Positions 19,648 to 28,130 of a stretch of DNA of 64,000 nucleotides are shown here, one piece after another. The DNA comes from Bacteroides stercoris ATCC 43183 (GTDB lineage: Bacteria; Bacteroidota; Bacteroidia; Bacteroidales; Bacteroidaceae). A program made the position numbers and the translations under genes. Positions within the stretch are counted from its first letter, which is position 1, and every line of letters begins with the position of its first letter. The DNA is taken from the NCBI RefSeq assembly GCF_025147325.1, contig NZ_CP102262.1:2170001-2234000 (forward strand), in the 5' to 3' direction. Below the pieces are notes generated by a model. It worked only from the letters and a program-made list of their open reading frames with translations, made no database searches and had not been told where the DNA came from.

Positions 19648-21764
19648 ATCATCGTCAGTTGTATACGTTTCCGTTCGGTATCTACACTGAGCACCTTTAC
19701 GCGTACCTGCTGATGGATGGATACAATCTCATTAGGGTTTGATACATACTTCTGCGCAAGCTGGGAGAGGTGTATCAAGCCGTTTTCCTTGATACCTATA
19801 TCGACGAAAGCGCCGAAGTTGGTGATATTCCCCACGATGCCCGGCAGTTCCATGCCTATGCGCAAATCATCGATTGTACGCACGTTCTTATCGAATTCGA
19901 ACACTTTGATAGGCCCGCGCGGGTCACGCCCCGGCTTCTCCAGCTCTTGCAGGATATCCTTCAAGGTCGGCATTCCGACGGTGGGAGAGAGGTAGCGTTC
20001 CGGCTGTATCTTCCGGCGCAATTCTTTGTCGGCAATCAGTTCGGCCACGCTGCATCCCAGGTCCTTTGCCATCTGCTCCACGATGTGGTAGCTTTCGGGA
20101 TGCACCGCCGTGTTGTCCAGCGGATTCCTGGCATCCGGTATGCGCAGGAAGCCGGCACATTGCTCAAAAGCCTTTGCACCCATGCGCGGAACTTTCATCA
20201 GCTCCTTGCGCGATGCGAATGCTCCGTTCTCGGCGCGGTAGTTCACGATGTTCTGCGCCAGTTGAGGACCAAGTCCCGATATATACGTCAGCAGATGGCT
20301 GCTTGCCGTATTCAGGTTTACGCCGACCAGGTTTACGCAGTTCTCCACAGTCTGGTCGAGGGATTTCTTCAGCTTGCTTTGGTCTACGTCGTGCTGGTAT
20401 TGTCCCACACCGATGGACTTCGGGTCTATCTTGACAAGCTCCGCCAGCGGGTCCATAAGCCGGCGGGCGATGGATACGGCGCCGCGCACCGTTACATCAT
20501 ATTCCGGAAACTCATCCCTGGCTATCTTGGAAGCGGAGTAGATGGATGCACCCTGCTCGCTGACAATGAAAATCTGCACTTCCCGGTTGAACGTCTGCCG
20601 TTTCAGGAAATCTTCCGTCTCGCGGCTGGCAGTGCCGTTGCCCACGGCGATGGCTTCCACCTTATAGGCCTCTATCATCTTCTGCAGTTTGGCAAACGCC
20701 TCTTTGCTTTGGTTCACCGGCGGATGCGGGTAGATATTCTCGTTGTGCAGCAGGTTGCCCTGCGCATCCAGGCACACCACCTTACATCCGGTGCGGAATC
20801 CGGGGTCTATCCCCATCACCCTTTTCTGCCCCAGGGGCGATGCCAGCAGTAACTGCCGCAGGTTTTCCGCAAAGACGCGGATGGCTTCATCGTCGGCACG
20901 CTCCTTGCTTTGCGCGGCAAACTCGGTCTCGATGGACGGTTTCAACAGACGCTTGTAGGCATCCTGCACGGCTTCCGCCACCTGCTTCCCGCAGGCGTTG
21001 TTGCTCTGTACAAACTGCCGTTCCAGCCGTTCCACGCACTCTTCGTCGTTGGGGCTGATGCTCACTTTGAGCAGACCCTCCGCTTCGGCGCGGCGGATGG
21101 CAAGCAGGCGGTGCGAGCTGCATCGCTTCAGGGGCTCCGAACAGTCGAAGTAATCCCGGTATTTGGCACCTTCCTCCTCTTTGCCTTTTATCACTTTGGC
21201 GGTCAGCAAGGCTTGGCGTGCAAAGGTATTCCGCAGCATGTTGCGGGCGCGTTCGTTCTCGCTCACCTGTTCGGCTATGATGTCGCGCGCACCTTTCAGG
21301 GCATCGTCCGCATCCTTTACATCGCCTTTCACGAAGGCGGCGGCACGCTGTTCGGGATGAGGCTCGCGCTGGAGCATCAGCAGGGTGGCAAGCGGTTCGA
21401 GTCCTTTCTGGCGGGCGGCTTCCGCACGGGTTTTCCGTTTGGGCTTGTAGGGCAGGTAGATGTCTTCGAGGGCGGTGCTGTCCCACGTGTCGTCAATGCG
21501 CTTTTGCAGTTCCGGGGTCATTTTCCCCTGTTCGCGGATGGTGGCGACGATGGTCTCCTTCCGTTTCGCCGTTTCCTTCAGTTTTTCGTAATGGGTACGG
21601 ATGGATTCTATCTGCACTTCGTCCAGTCCGCCCGTCATTTCCTTGCGGTAGCGGCTGATGAACGGGATGGTTGCTCCGTCGTCGAGCAGGGAGAGTGTCT
21701 GCCCGATTTGCTTTTCCGATATGCCGAGAATGGCAGCTATCATGCTGTGAAAGATTTGTGTCAT
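19632..21764 (-). CDS. tex: Tex family RNA-binding transcription accessory protein
   Basis: A conserved bacterial nucleic-acid-binding protein of 710 residues. Domains in order are an N-terminal helical Tex region (ISEKQIGQTLSLLDDGATIPFISRYRKE near the start), a YqgF/RNase H-like domain (GIDPGFRTGCKVVCLD), helix-hairpin-helix segments (YISGLGPQLAQNIVNYR, FASRKELMKVPRMGAKAFEQC), and a C-terminal S1 domain (GIVGNITNFGAFVDIGIKENGLIH). Length and domain order match Tex. It is a single gene. It converges with the BspA-like gene and its terminal TAG lies within a repeat array. Confidence 0.95.
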   Translation of the reverse strand: MTQIFHSMIAAILGISEKQIGQTLSLLDDGATIPFISRYRKEMTGGLDEVQIESIRTHYEKLKETAKRKETIVATIREQGKMTPELQKRIDDTWDSTALEDIYLPYKPKRKTRAEAARQKGLEPLATLLMLQREPHPEQRAAAFVKGDVKDADDALKGARDIIAEQVSENERARNMLRNTFARQALLTAKVIKGKEEEGAKYRDYFDCSEPLKRCSSHRLLAIRRAEAEGLLKVSISPNDEECVERLERQFVQSNNACGKQVAEAVQDAYKRLLKPSIETEFAAQSKERADDEAIRVFAENLRQLLLASPLGQKRVMGIDPGFRTGCKVVCLDAQGNLLHNENIYPHPPVNQSKEAFAKLQKMIEAYKVEAIAVGNGTASRETEDFLKRQTFNREVQIFIVSEQGASIYSASKIARDEFPEYDVTVRGAVSIARRLMDPLAELVKIDPKSIGVGQYQHDVDQSKLKKSLDQTVENCVNLVGVNLNTASSHLLTYISGLGPQLAQNIVNYRAENGAFASRKELMKVPRMGAKAFEQCAGFLRIPDARNPLDNTAVHPESYHIVEQMAKDLGCSVAELIADKELRRKIQPERYLSPTVGMPTLKDILQELEKPGRDPRGPIKVFEFDKNVRTIDDLRIGMELPGIVGNITNFGAFVDIGIKENGLIHLSQLAQKYVSNPNEIVSIHQQVRVKVLSVDTERKRIQLTMIGVSG

Positions 21765-21843
21765 GTCAGCTTCTTTTTTTGATAATGAGCGCCAAAAGTA
21801 CGAAAAACAATCTTTCCCTACCGCCTTTTTGTGAGTTTTATTA

Positions 21844-21851
21844 TATCTTTG
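21844..21851 (+). promoter_or_regulatory. -7 box before the 5'-nucleotidase gene
   Basis: TATCTTTG about 43 nt upstream of the start codon. No well-spaced -33 TTG was found. Confidence 0.45.
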
Positions 21852-21893
21852 CGCTATTTACACATGGTATTTATACATTAACAGAACAACGAA

Positions 21894-23639
21894 ATGAAAA
21901 GACTGACCTGCTGTCTTGCGTGGATGTTCCTGCTGATTGGAGCAGTTGCTGCGCAGGATAAAGAAGTAAAACTGAAAATAGTACAGACCAGTGATATCCA
22001 CGGTAATTTCTATCCCCACGATTTCATCCTTCAGCGGGAGGCCGCCGGAAGCCTGGCACGCGTGCACGCATTCGTGCAGAAAGCGCGCGAAACCTATAAG
22101 GACAACCTGATTCTGCTGGACAACGGCGACATCCTGCAAGGCCAGCCCACCGCCTATTACTATAACTACATCGACACGGTATCGCTCCACGTAACCGCCG
22201 ATATGCTGAACTTCATGGGCTATGATGCCGCCAATATGGGCAACCACGATGTAGAGACGGGACGTGCCGTTTTCGACCGTTGGGCAGGCGACTGCCGTGC
22301 TCCGGTGTTGGGTGCCAACATCATCGATACCGCTACGGGCGAACCCCACTTCCGGCCCTACAAGGTGCTGGAGCGCGACGGAGTGAAGATTGCCGTTCTC
22401 GGCATGATAACGCCCGCCATTCCGGTGTGGCTCTCCGAGAATCTGTGGCGGGGGCTTCGTTTTGACGACATGGAAGAGACCGCTCGCAAGTGGATGAAGA
22501 TAATCCGCGAAAAGGAGCGTCCCGATATTGTAATCGGTATGTTCCATGCCGGGCAGGACGCCTTGCTGATGGGTGGCAAATACCGGGAGAATGCCTCGCT
22601 GGACGTAGCCCGCAATGTTCCGGGCTTCGACATCGTGCTTATGGGCCACGACCACGCCCGCGAATGCAAGAAGGTGCAGAACGTGGCAGGCGACTCCGTA
22701 CTGGTGATGGACCCCGCCAGCAACGGCATCGTGGTGAGCGACATTGACATTACCGTGACCCTGCGCAACGGTAAGGTTACGGACAAGCAGATTGACGGCG
22801 TGCTCACCGAAACCGCCCCCTACGGCATCAGCGGTGAATTCATGAAACGTTTCTCGCCGCAGTACGCCACCATTCAGGATTTCGTATCGAAAAGAATCGG
22901 ACGCTTCACGAAGACGGTCTCCACCCGTCCCGCCTATTTCGGTTCTTCCGCATTCATCGACCTCATCCATACCTTGCAGTTGGACATCAGCGGTGCCGAG
23001 ATTTCATTGGCGGCTCCCTTGTCCTACGACACGCAGATTAAGGAAGGGGATATTTACGTGTACGACATGTTCAACCTCTACAAGTACGAGAACATGCTCT
23101 ACACCATGAAACTTTCGGGCAAGGAAGTGCACGATGCCCTGGAGATGTCCTACGACCTATGGACCAACCGCATGACTTCGCCCGACGACCACATCCTGCT
23201 GCTTCGCGACCAACCCCGCGAGGGCGCTGCGGACAGGGCTGCCTTCAAGAACTTCAGCTTCAACTTCGACTCCGCCGCAGGCATCATCTACACGGTAGAC
23301 GTCACGAAGCCGTGCGGCAGTAAGGTAACCATCCTCAGCATGGCAGACGGCACCCCGTTCCACATGGACAAGATGTACACGGTAGCCCTGAACTCCTATC
23401 GCGGCAACGGCGGCGGGGAACTGCTGACGAAAGGCGCGGGCATCTCCCAGGACGAGTTGAAGGAACGCATCATCAGCTCTACCGACAAGGATTTGCGCTA
23501 TTACCTGATGCAGTACATCGAGCAGAAGAAGGTAATCGAGCCGCGTGCGCTCGGCCAGTGGAAATTCATTCCGGAGGAGTGGGCTGTTCCCGCTTCCAAG
23601 CGCGATTATGAATTTCTGTTTGGTACAAACCGAAATTAG
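21894..23639 (+). CDS. Exported bifunctional metallophosphatase/5'-nucleotidase
   Basis: A periplasmic enzyme of the UshA/CpdB group that removes phosphate from nucleotides and related compounds. A signal peptide ends near AVAAQD (residue 21). The N-terminal calcineurin-like phosphoesterase domain shows the metal-binding blocks QTSDIHGNFYP, LDNGDILQGQP, GNHDVETG, GMFHAGQD and GHDHAREC. The C-terminal substrate-binding domain (about 330-540) includes the family motif NSYRGNGGGELL. At 581 residues it is full length. Single gene with its own upstream -7 box; the promoter for the next gene starts inside its 3' end. Confidence 0.93.
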   Translation: MKRLTCCLAWMFLLIGAVAAQDKEVKLKIVQTSDIHGNFYPHDFILQREAAGSLARVHAFVQKARETYKDNLILLDNGDILQGQPTAYYYNYIDTVSLHVTADMLNFMGYDAANMGNHDVETGRAVFDRWAGDCRAPVLGANIIDTATGEPHFRPYKVLERDGVKIAVLGMITPAIPVWLSENLWRGLRFDDMEETARKWMKIIREKERPDIVIGMFHAGQDALLMGGKYRENASLDVARNVPGFDIVLMGHDHARECKKVQNVAGDSVLVMDPASNGIVVSDIDITVTLRNGKVTDKQIDGVLTETAPYGISGEFMKRFSPQYATIQDFVSKRIGRFTKTVSTRPAYFGSSAFIDLIHTLQLDISGAEISLAAPLSYDTQIKEGDIYVYDMFNLYKYENMLYTMKLSGKEVHDALEMSYDLWTNRMTSPDDHILLLRDQPREGAADRAAFKNFSFNFDSAAGIIYTVDVTKPCGSKVTILSMADGTPFHMDKMYTVALNSYRGNGGGELLTKGAGISQDELKERIISSTDKDLRYYLMQYIEQKKVIEPRALGQWKFIPEEWAVPASKRDYEFLFGTNRN

Positions 23640-23650
23640 TATTACCTTTG
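23619..23650 (+). promoter_or_regulatory. Promoter for the His-rich protein and TonB receptor genes
   Basis: TTTG at 23619-23622, a 20-nt spacer, then TACCTTTG at 23643-23650. This closely fits the Bacteroides consensus. The -33 part lies inside the last codons of the nucleotidase gene. Confidence 0.65.
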
Positions 23651-23682
23651 CCGTCCCTAACTCAAGAAACAAACCGTAAGAC

Positions 23683-24024
23683 GTGAGAGGAATAAAAAGA
23701 ACCATATGCGCATTATGCTTGCTGGCGCTCTTCGTGGCGTACCAGGCAAGCATAACGGCGTTTACCCACGTCCACTACGTCAACGGGGTGCTGATAACCC
23801 ACTCGCACCCTTTCCATAACCAGCATTCGCACTCCACCGACTCGCTGATTGTCATCGGCCTGCTGTCGCACTTCAGTTCGGACACGCCGGACTGCTGCGA
23901 GCTGCAACACCCGATGCGCTCTCTGTTGCAGGTGATGGAAAGCGAAACCGATACGCCCGTCATAAAGGGAAAAGCGTGTCGGATGCCCTCTCTCCGCGCT
24001 CCCCCTTATTCCGTTACCCTTTGA
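23683..24024 (+). CDS. Small His-rich exported protein of unknown function
   Basis: A 113-residue protein read from a GTG at 23683, 32 nt after a good promoter; no in-frame ATG gives the signal sequence. An N-terminal hydrophobic segment (about 7-27) acts as signal or anchor. The next stretch is rich in His (FTHVHYVNG, THSHPFHNQHSHS), and a CCELQHPM motif follows. Such patterns bind transition metals (Zn, Cu, Ni), which is inference. The gene precedes a TonB-dependent receptor and an AraC regulator, so it may serve metal or metal-complex uptake. I do not recognise a named family. Confidence 0.65.
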   Translation: MRGIKRTICALCLLALFVAYQASITAFTHVHYVNGVLITHSHPFHNQHSHSTDSLIVIGLLSHFSSDTPDCCELQHPMRSLLQVMESETDTPVIKGKACRMPSLRAPPYSVTL

Positions 24025-24032
24025 TAGTGTTG

Positions 24033-24180
24033 TACCAACGCCTGGTATGCTCCATACCAACGTTGGGTATTCGTTGTACCGATGCTTGGTATTCGATGTA
24101 CCAATCTTTGGTACTCGCCGTACCAATGTTTGGTATCCGTCGTACCCGCCTTTGGTACTTGCCGTACCAAGTACCGGTAC
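24033..24180. repeat. 22-bp tandem array of imperfect dyads before the TonB receptor
   Basis: Six consecutive units of exactly 22 bp start at 24033, 24055, 24077, 24099, 24121 and 24143, with a partial seventh at 24165-24180. Each unit has a dyad of form TACCAA-N3-TTGGTA followed by a YTCG-like spacer. Most base changes between units keep the half-sites recognisable. Two helical turns per unit would place all dyads on the same face of DNA. The array ends about 45 nt before the receptor start codon. Confidence 0.85.
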
Positions 24181-24224
24181 AGAATTGGTATCATTAAGTA
24201 ACTGAAATAAAAGCGATTATTCAA

Positions 24225-26522
24225 ATGAAACAAATTATATTGGCGTTGATGCTTGCTGTGGCAGGTATCGGCGCAGCCGTTGCCGCAAACCCTATCAGGG
24301 AAGGCAACATGATTTCCGGCCATGTTCTTGTAAAAGGTTCGGAAGAGAATATACCGTATGCCACCGTTTTGATTGTAGGCAGCGGACAGGGAACAGTGTC
24401 CAATGAAGAAGGTCAGTTCGAGTTCAAGAACCTGCCGGCGGGCAAATATACGTTGCGCGTATCCGCCGTAGGCTATAAGACACAGGAAAAGGCGATTGAA
24501 GTAAACAAGGACTTTACGGCGGTGGTGCATTTCCAGATGGAAGAGGAAAGCTTCATGACCGATGAGGTCGTGGTGTCCGCCAACCGCAACGAGGTGAGCC
24601 GCAAGGCTGCTCCCGTGGTGGTGAACGTGATGAGCGCCAAGCTCTTTGAGATGGTGAACTCCACCGACCTTGCCAAGACACTCAACTACCAGTCGGGCCT
24701 GCGGGTGGAGAACAACTGCCAGAACTGCGGTTTCCCCCAGGTGCGTATCAACGGTCTGGAAGGCCCGTACTCGCAAATCCTGATAAACAGCCGTCCCGTC
24801 ATCAGTGCGCTGAGCGGGGTATATGGGCTGGAGCAGATACCGGTGAACATGATCGAGAGGGTAGAGGTGGTACGCGGCGGCGGTTCGGCGCTGTTCGGCG
24901 CCAATGCTGTGGGCGGAACTATCAATATCATCACCAAAGACCCCATTAACAACTCCTTCCAGGTGTCGAGCATGTTCTCCAACATGGACGGCAAGTCCTG
25001 GGAGCAGTACATGGGTGGGAACGTATCCCTGGTGGCCAAAGACAACTCCTACGGCATCGCCCTCTACGAAAGCTACCGCAACCGCAATCCGTACGACCGT
25101 GACGGCGACGGTTTCTCCGAACTGGGCAAGCTGAACATGAACACCTTCGGCTTCCGCGCCTACTACCGTCCCACGCATTTCAGCCGTATCAACCTGGAGT
25201 ATCACACCACCAACGAGTTCCGCCGCGGCGGCAACAAGTTCGATCTTCAGCCCCACGAGGCGGACATCACCGAGCAGACCAAGCACATCATTAACAGCGG
25301 CGGATTGAGTTACGACCTCTTCTGGCGCGAGTATAAGCATAAAATCTCCTTGTACGGCTCCATCCAGCACACCGACCGCAACAGCTACTACGGTGCACAG
25401 AAGGACATGAACGCCTACGGCAAGACGGACGACCTGACGTGGGTGGCAGGCGGCATGTACGTGGGCAACATGAACAACTGCCTTTTCGCCCCCGCCACCT
25501 TCACGGGCGGACTGGAGTATCAGAACAACTCCCTGCACGATGTCATGACGGGCTATCACCGCGATATGCAGCAGGATGTACGCATCGCCAGCGCCTTCGT
25601 GCAGAACGAGTGGAAGATGAACGTACTGACCATGCTCGTCGGCGCCCGCCTGGACAAGCACAACCTGATAGACAAACTGATATTCAGTCCCCGCGTCAAC
25701 CTGCTTTATAAGCCTACCGAGGACTTCCAGGCGCGCCTGACGTACTCCACCGGTTTCCGCGCCCCGCAGGCCTACGATGAAGACCTGCACGTCACCGCAG
25801 TAGGCGGCGAAGGCGTGCAAATCAAGCTGGCGGACAACCTGCGCGAGGAGCGTTCCAACAGTTACAGCGGCTCGGTGGACTGGACCGCCCACCTGGGACA
25901 CTGGCAGGCAAACATCCTTGTAGAGGGTTTCTATACCGACCTGCGCCACGTATTCGTGCTCGAGGACATCGGTAAAAACGATGTGGGCGATGTAATCAAG
26001 GAACGCCACAACGGCAACGGCGCCCGCGTGTACGGCGCCAACCTCGACGCCAAGATTGCCCACGGCAAGGAAGCGCAGCTCCAGTTGGGCTTTACCGCGC
26101 AGCGCAGCCGCTACACCCGCGAGGAAGTCTGGACACAGGTGGACGGCAAGGACCTGACCACCAAGCGCATGCCCCGCACGCCCGACTATTACGGCTACTT
26201 CACCTTCTCGTCCGCTCCGCTGAAGAATTTCGACTTCTCCCTCTCCGGCACGTATACGGGCAAGATGATTGTACCGCACTATGCCGGATACATCGCGGAA
26301 GACCGCATGGAGACCACGCCCCAGTTCTTCGACCTCAACCTGAAGCTGAACTATACCTTCGTGCTGCACGACCATATCAAGTTCCAACTGAACACCGGTG
26401 TGCAGAATATATTCAACAGCTTCCAGAAAGACTTGGATAAGGGCGAGTTCCGCGATGCCGGTTATTTCTACGGTCCCACGCAGCCGCGTACGTTCTTCAT
26501 CGGCTTTAAAATAATGAATTAG
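24225..26522 (+). CDS. TonB-dependent outer-membrane receptor
   Basis: A 765-residue receptor of the siderophore/vitamin type, shorter than SusC proteins. It has a signal peptide (about 1-21), a carboxypeptidase-regulatory-like domain (30-105), a TonB-box-like region DEVVVSANRNE (113-123), a plug with VENNCQNCGFPQVRINGLEGP (161 onwards, with a Cys165/Cys168 pair) and VEVVRGGGSALFGANAVGGTINI, then the barrel. The last segment, TFFIGFKIMN, is barrel-like. No SusD partner follows. The His-rich neighbour upstream and the AraC gene 71 nt downstream suggest uptake of a metal complex or cofactor under local control; the ligand is unknown. Confidence 0.9.
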   Translation: MKQIILALMLAVAGIGAAVAANPIREGNMISGHVLVKGSEENIPYATVLIVGSGQGTVSNEEGQFEFKNLPAGKYTLRVSAVGYKTQEKAIEVNKDFTAVVHFQMEEESFMTDEVVVSANRNEVSRKAAPVVVNVMSAKLFEMVNSTDLAKTLNYQSGLRVENNCQNCGFPQVRINGLEGPYSQILINSRPVISALSGVYGLEQIPVNMIERVEVVRGGGSALFGANAVGGTINIITKDPINNSFQVSSMFSNMDGKSWEQYMGGNVSLVAKDNSYGIALYESYRNRNPYDRDGDGFSELGKLNMNTFGFRAYYRPTHFSRINLEYHTTNEFRRGGNKFDLQPHEADITEQTKHIINSGGLSYDLFWREYKHKISLYGSIQHTDRNSYYGAQKDMNAYGKTDDLTWVAGGMYVGNMNNCLFAPATFTGGLEYQNNSLHDVMTGYHRDMQQDVRIASAFVQNEWKMNVLTMLVGARLDKHNLIDKLIFSPRVNLLYKPTEDFQARLTYSTGFRAPQAYDEDLHVTAVGGEGVQIKLADNLREERSNSYSGSVDWTAHLGHWQANILVEGFYTDLRHVFVLEDIGKNDVGDVIKERHNGNGARVYGANLDAKIAHGKEAQLQLGFTAQRSRYTREEVWTQVDGKDLTTKRMPRTPDYYGYFTFSSAPLKNFDFSLSGTYTGKMIVPHYAGYIAEDRMETTPQFFDLNLKLNYTFVLHDHIKFQLNTGVQNIFNSFQKDLDKGEFRDAGYFYGPTQPRTFFIGFKIMN

Positions 26523-26566
26523 GATAACATTCACGATTTTTAAACCAATAATTCCGTGAATAATCC

Positions 26567-26574
26567 TATATTTG
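26567..26574 (+). promoter_or_regulatory. -7 box before the AraC-family gene
   Basis: TATATTTG lies 20 nt before the start codon. No clear -33 element was found, so the gene may partly depend on read-through from the receptor gene. Confidence 0.4.
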
Positions 26575-26593
26575 CCGGCAAAGCGCATGAATA

Positions 26594-27472
26594 ATGAATA
26601 CAAAACAGATACGCAACGTTGATATCTCCGGTATACAACACCTGCCCATGATTGACTTTATCGGCAATGATTTCGCTATTTTCGATGATATAAGGGACAT
26701 CCCTTTCACGCCATATCCTACGCGTCTGAACGCTGCCTGCTTTGCCGTCTGCCGGAAAGGCTGGTGCAAGCTGAATATCAACTTGCGGGATTATGAAATG
26801 CGTGAAGGGATGCTTTGCATCATCCTGCCCGAGCAGATTGTGCAGCAGGGCGAGCGTTCCGATGATTTTTCAGGCAGCTTCATAGCCGTGTCCCGCGACT
26901 TCATGGACCTGGTGATACCCACGATGCAGCAACTGTTTCCCATGTTCTTCATGATAAAGGAGCGGCCTTGCATCGCTGTCACTGCCAACGAGTTGCAGGC
27001 GTTCGAGGAATATCACTCTTTCCTGTGGAGCAAGGTGAAGCTGAAGGACAATCCCTACCGCAAGGAGATTACGCAGGGATTGCTGATGGCGCTGTGCTAC
27101 GAGATATACGACATCTATCAGGGACATGCCGTGAAGGAGCGCACTCCCAAAAGCCGCAAGGAAGATTTGTTCGAACGCTTCATCCGGTACGTGTACGAGT
27201 TTTACAAAGAGGAGAGGAGCGTGTCCTTTTACGCAGACAAGATGTTCCTTACGCCCAAGCACCTCTCTACCATGGTGAAAGAGGTGAGCGGAAAGACGGC
27301 GGGCGAGTGGATTGACAGCCTCGTGATTCTGGAAGCGAAAGCCATGCTGAAATCATCCGAGCAGAGCATTCAGGAGATAGCCGACGAGCTGCACTTTGCC
27401 AATCAGTCTTTCTTCGGCAAATACTTCAAGCATCACACCGGCTTTTCGCCCAAGGAATACCGGAAACAGTAA
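26594..27472 (+). CDS. AraC family transcriptional regulator
   Basis: A 292-residue regulator. The N-terminal part (about 1-170) is a cupin-like sensing domain (GMLCIILPEQIVQQGERSDDFSG). The C-terminal part (about 190-292) has two helix-turn-helix motifs: VSFYADKMFLTPKHLSTMVKEVSG and SIQEIADELHFANQSFFGKYFKHHTGFSPKEYRKQ, the classical AraC signature. It starts 71 nt after the TonB receptor gene. Control of that receptor, perhaps through the 22-bp dyad array, is a reasonable but untested inference. Confidence 0.92.
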   Translation: MNTKQIRNVDISGIQHLPMIDFIGNDFAIFDDIRDIPFTPYPTRLNAACFAVCRKGWCKLNINLRDYEMREGMLCIILPEQIVQQGERSDDFSGSFIAVSRDFMDLVIPTMQQLFPMFFMIKERPCIAVTANELQAFEEYHSFLWSKVKLKDNPYRKEITQGLLMALCYEIYDIYQGHAVKERTPKSRKEDLFERFIRYVYEFYKEERSVSFYADKMFLTPKHLSTMVKEVSGKTAGEWIDSLVILEAKAMLKSSEQSIQEIADELHFANQSFFGKYFKHHTGFSPKEYRKQ

Positions 27473-27510
27473 TATCCGGCAACCTCCCGGTTCCGGCAGG
27501 CAAATAAAAA

Positions 27511-27569
27511 ACCGGACAGCTACGGCAGGAATTTTTTCCTGTGCTCCGTGTGCTGCCCGGTATTTTTTT
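27511..27569 (+). terminator. Intrinsic terminator after the AraC gene
   Basis: Nested complementary arms (ACCGG-A-CAGC with GCTG-C-CCGGT, inner ACGG/CCGT and AGGAA/TTCCT) are followed by seven T residues. It is strong and faces the + strand. Confidence 0.75.
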
Positions 27570-27690
27570 AGTGTACCCTAAAAAACTAACCTTTCTCTTT
27601 CAAAAACTAATTTACTCTATCGTTTTCTAAATGACGTTGCAAATTTAAAGAGTTATTTTAAGGTACTGTTTGATATATATCAAAAAAGGA

Positions 27691-28113
27691 TTATTTCCTG
27701 AACCGGCTCCAGAAACCGCCTCTCTTTTGTTGCGGAGTTTTATCGGTATCGCGATACAGCTCCTCATACGTCAGCTTCTCCTGAACCATGCGGTAGATGT
27801 CTCCCCAGTCGGGCAGGCCGCCCAGGTTGCGGTCGTCAATGAAGAGGTCCGCTTTCACCTTGCGCGAGAAGCCGTGATGGGCGGCATCCTCTTCGGGATA
27901 GTCCCGGTTGACGGCATAAAACTCCACGCCCCGTTCCCTGCACCATTCCACGGCCTCGTCCAGCAGCTTTCCTTCACGTACAGTCCACAGTATCAGGCGG
28001 TGGCGGTCTTTGATCAGCATCTTCAGCGTATCGGTGGCAAAAGGGATTTCGTTCCCTATTTTAGGGTAACGGTGCTCTACGATTGTGCCGTCAAAATCAA
28101 TGGCGATAGTCAT
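27691..28113 (-). CDS. Small HAD-like hydrolase
   Basis: A 140-residue cytoplasmic protein starting MTIAIDFDGTIVEH, where Asp6 and Asp8 form motif I of the haloacid dehalogenase superfamily (DxDGT). LILWTVREGK resembles motif II (T), and KADLFIDDRNLGG carries the acidic motif IV. There is no cap domain. The tail QQKRGGFWSRFRK is basic. Small HADs of this type in Bacteroides are described only structurally; the substrate is unknown. It ends the minus-strand envelope cluster, 17 nt after the preceding outer-membrane protein gene, which suggests co-transcription. Confidence 0.78.
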   Translation of the reverse strand: MTIAIDFDGTIVEHRYPKIGNEIPFATDTLKMLIKDRHRLILWTVREGKLLDEAVEWCRERGVEFYAVNRDYPEEDAAHHGFSRKVKADLFIDDRNLGGLPDWGDIYRMVQEKLTYEELYRDTDKTPQQKRGGFWSRFRK

Positions 28114-28130
28114 GATGCTTATGTGTTACT

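Noticed and set aside
24033..24180. CRISPR array
   Set aside because: The units are contiguous with no unique spacers, the period is 22 bp, and there are no cas genes.
24006..26603. An 865-codon open frame on the minus strand opposite the TonB receptor
   Set aside because: It lies entirely opposite a clear receptor gene and the dyad array, and its protein is a low-complexity Val/Ala/His-rich sequence typical of antisense frames in GC-richer genes.
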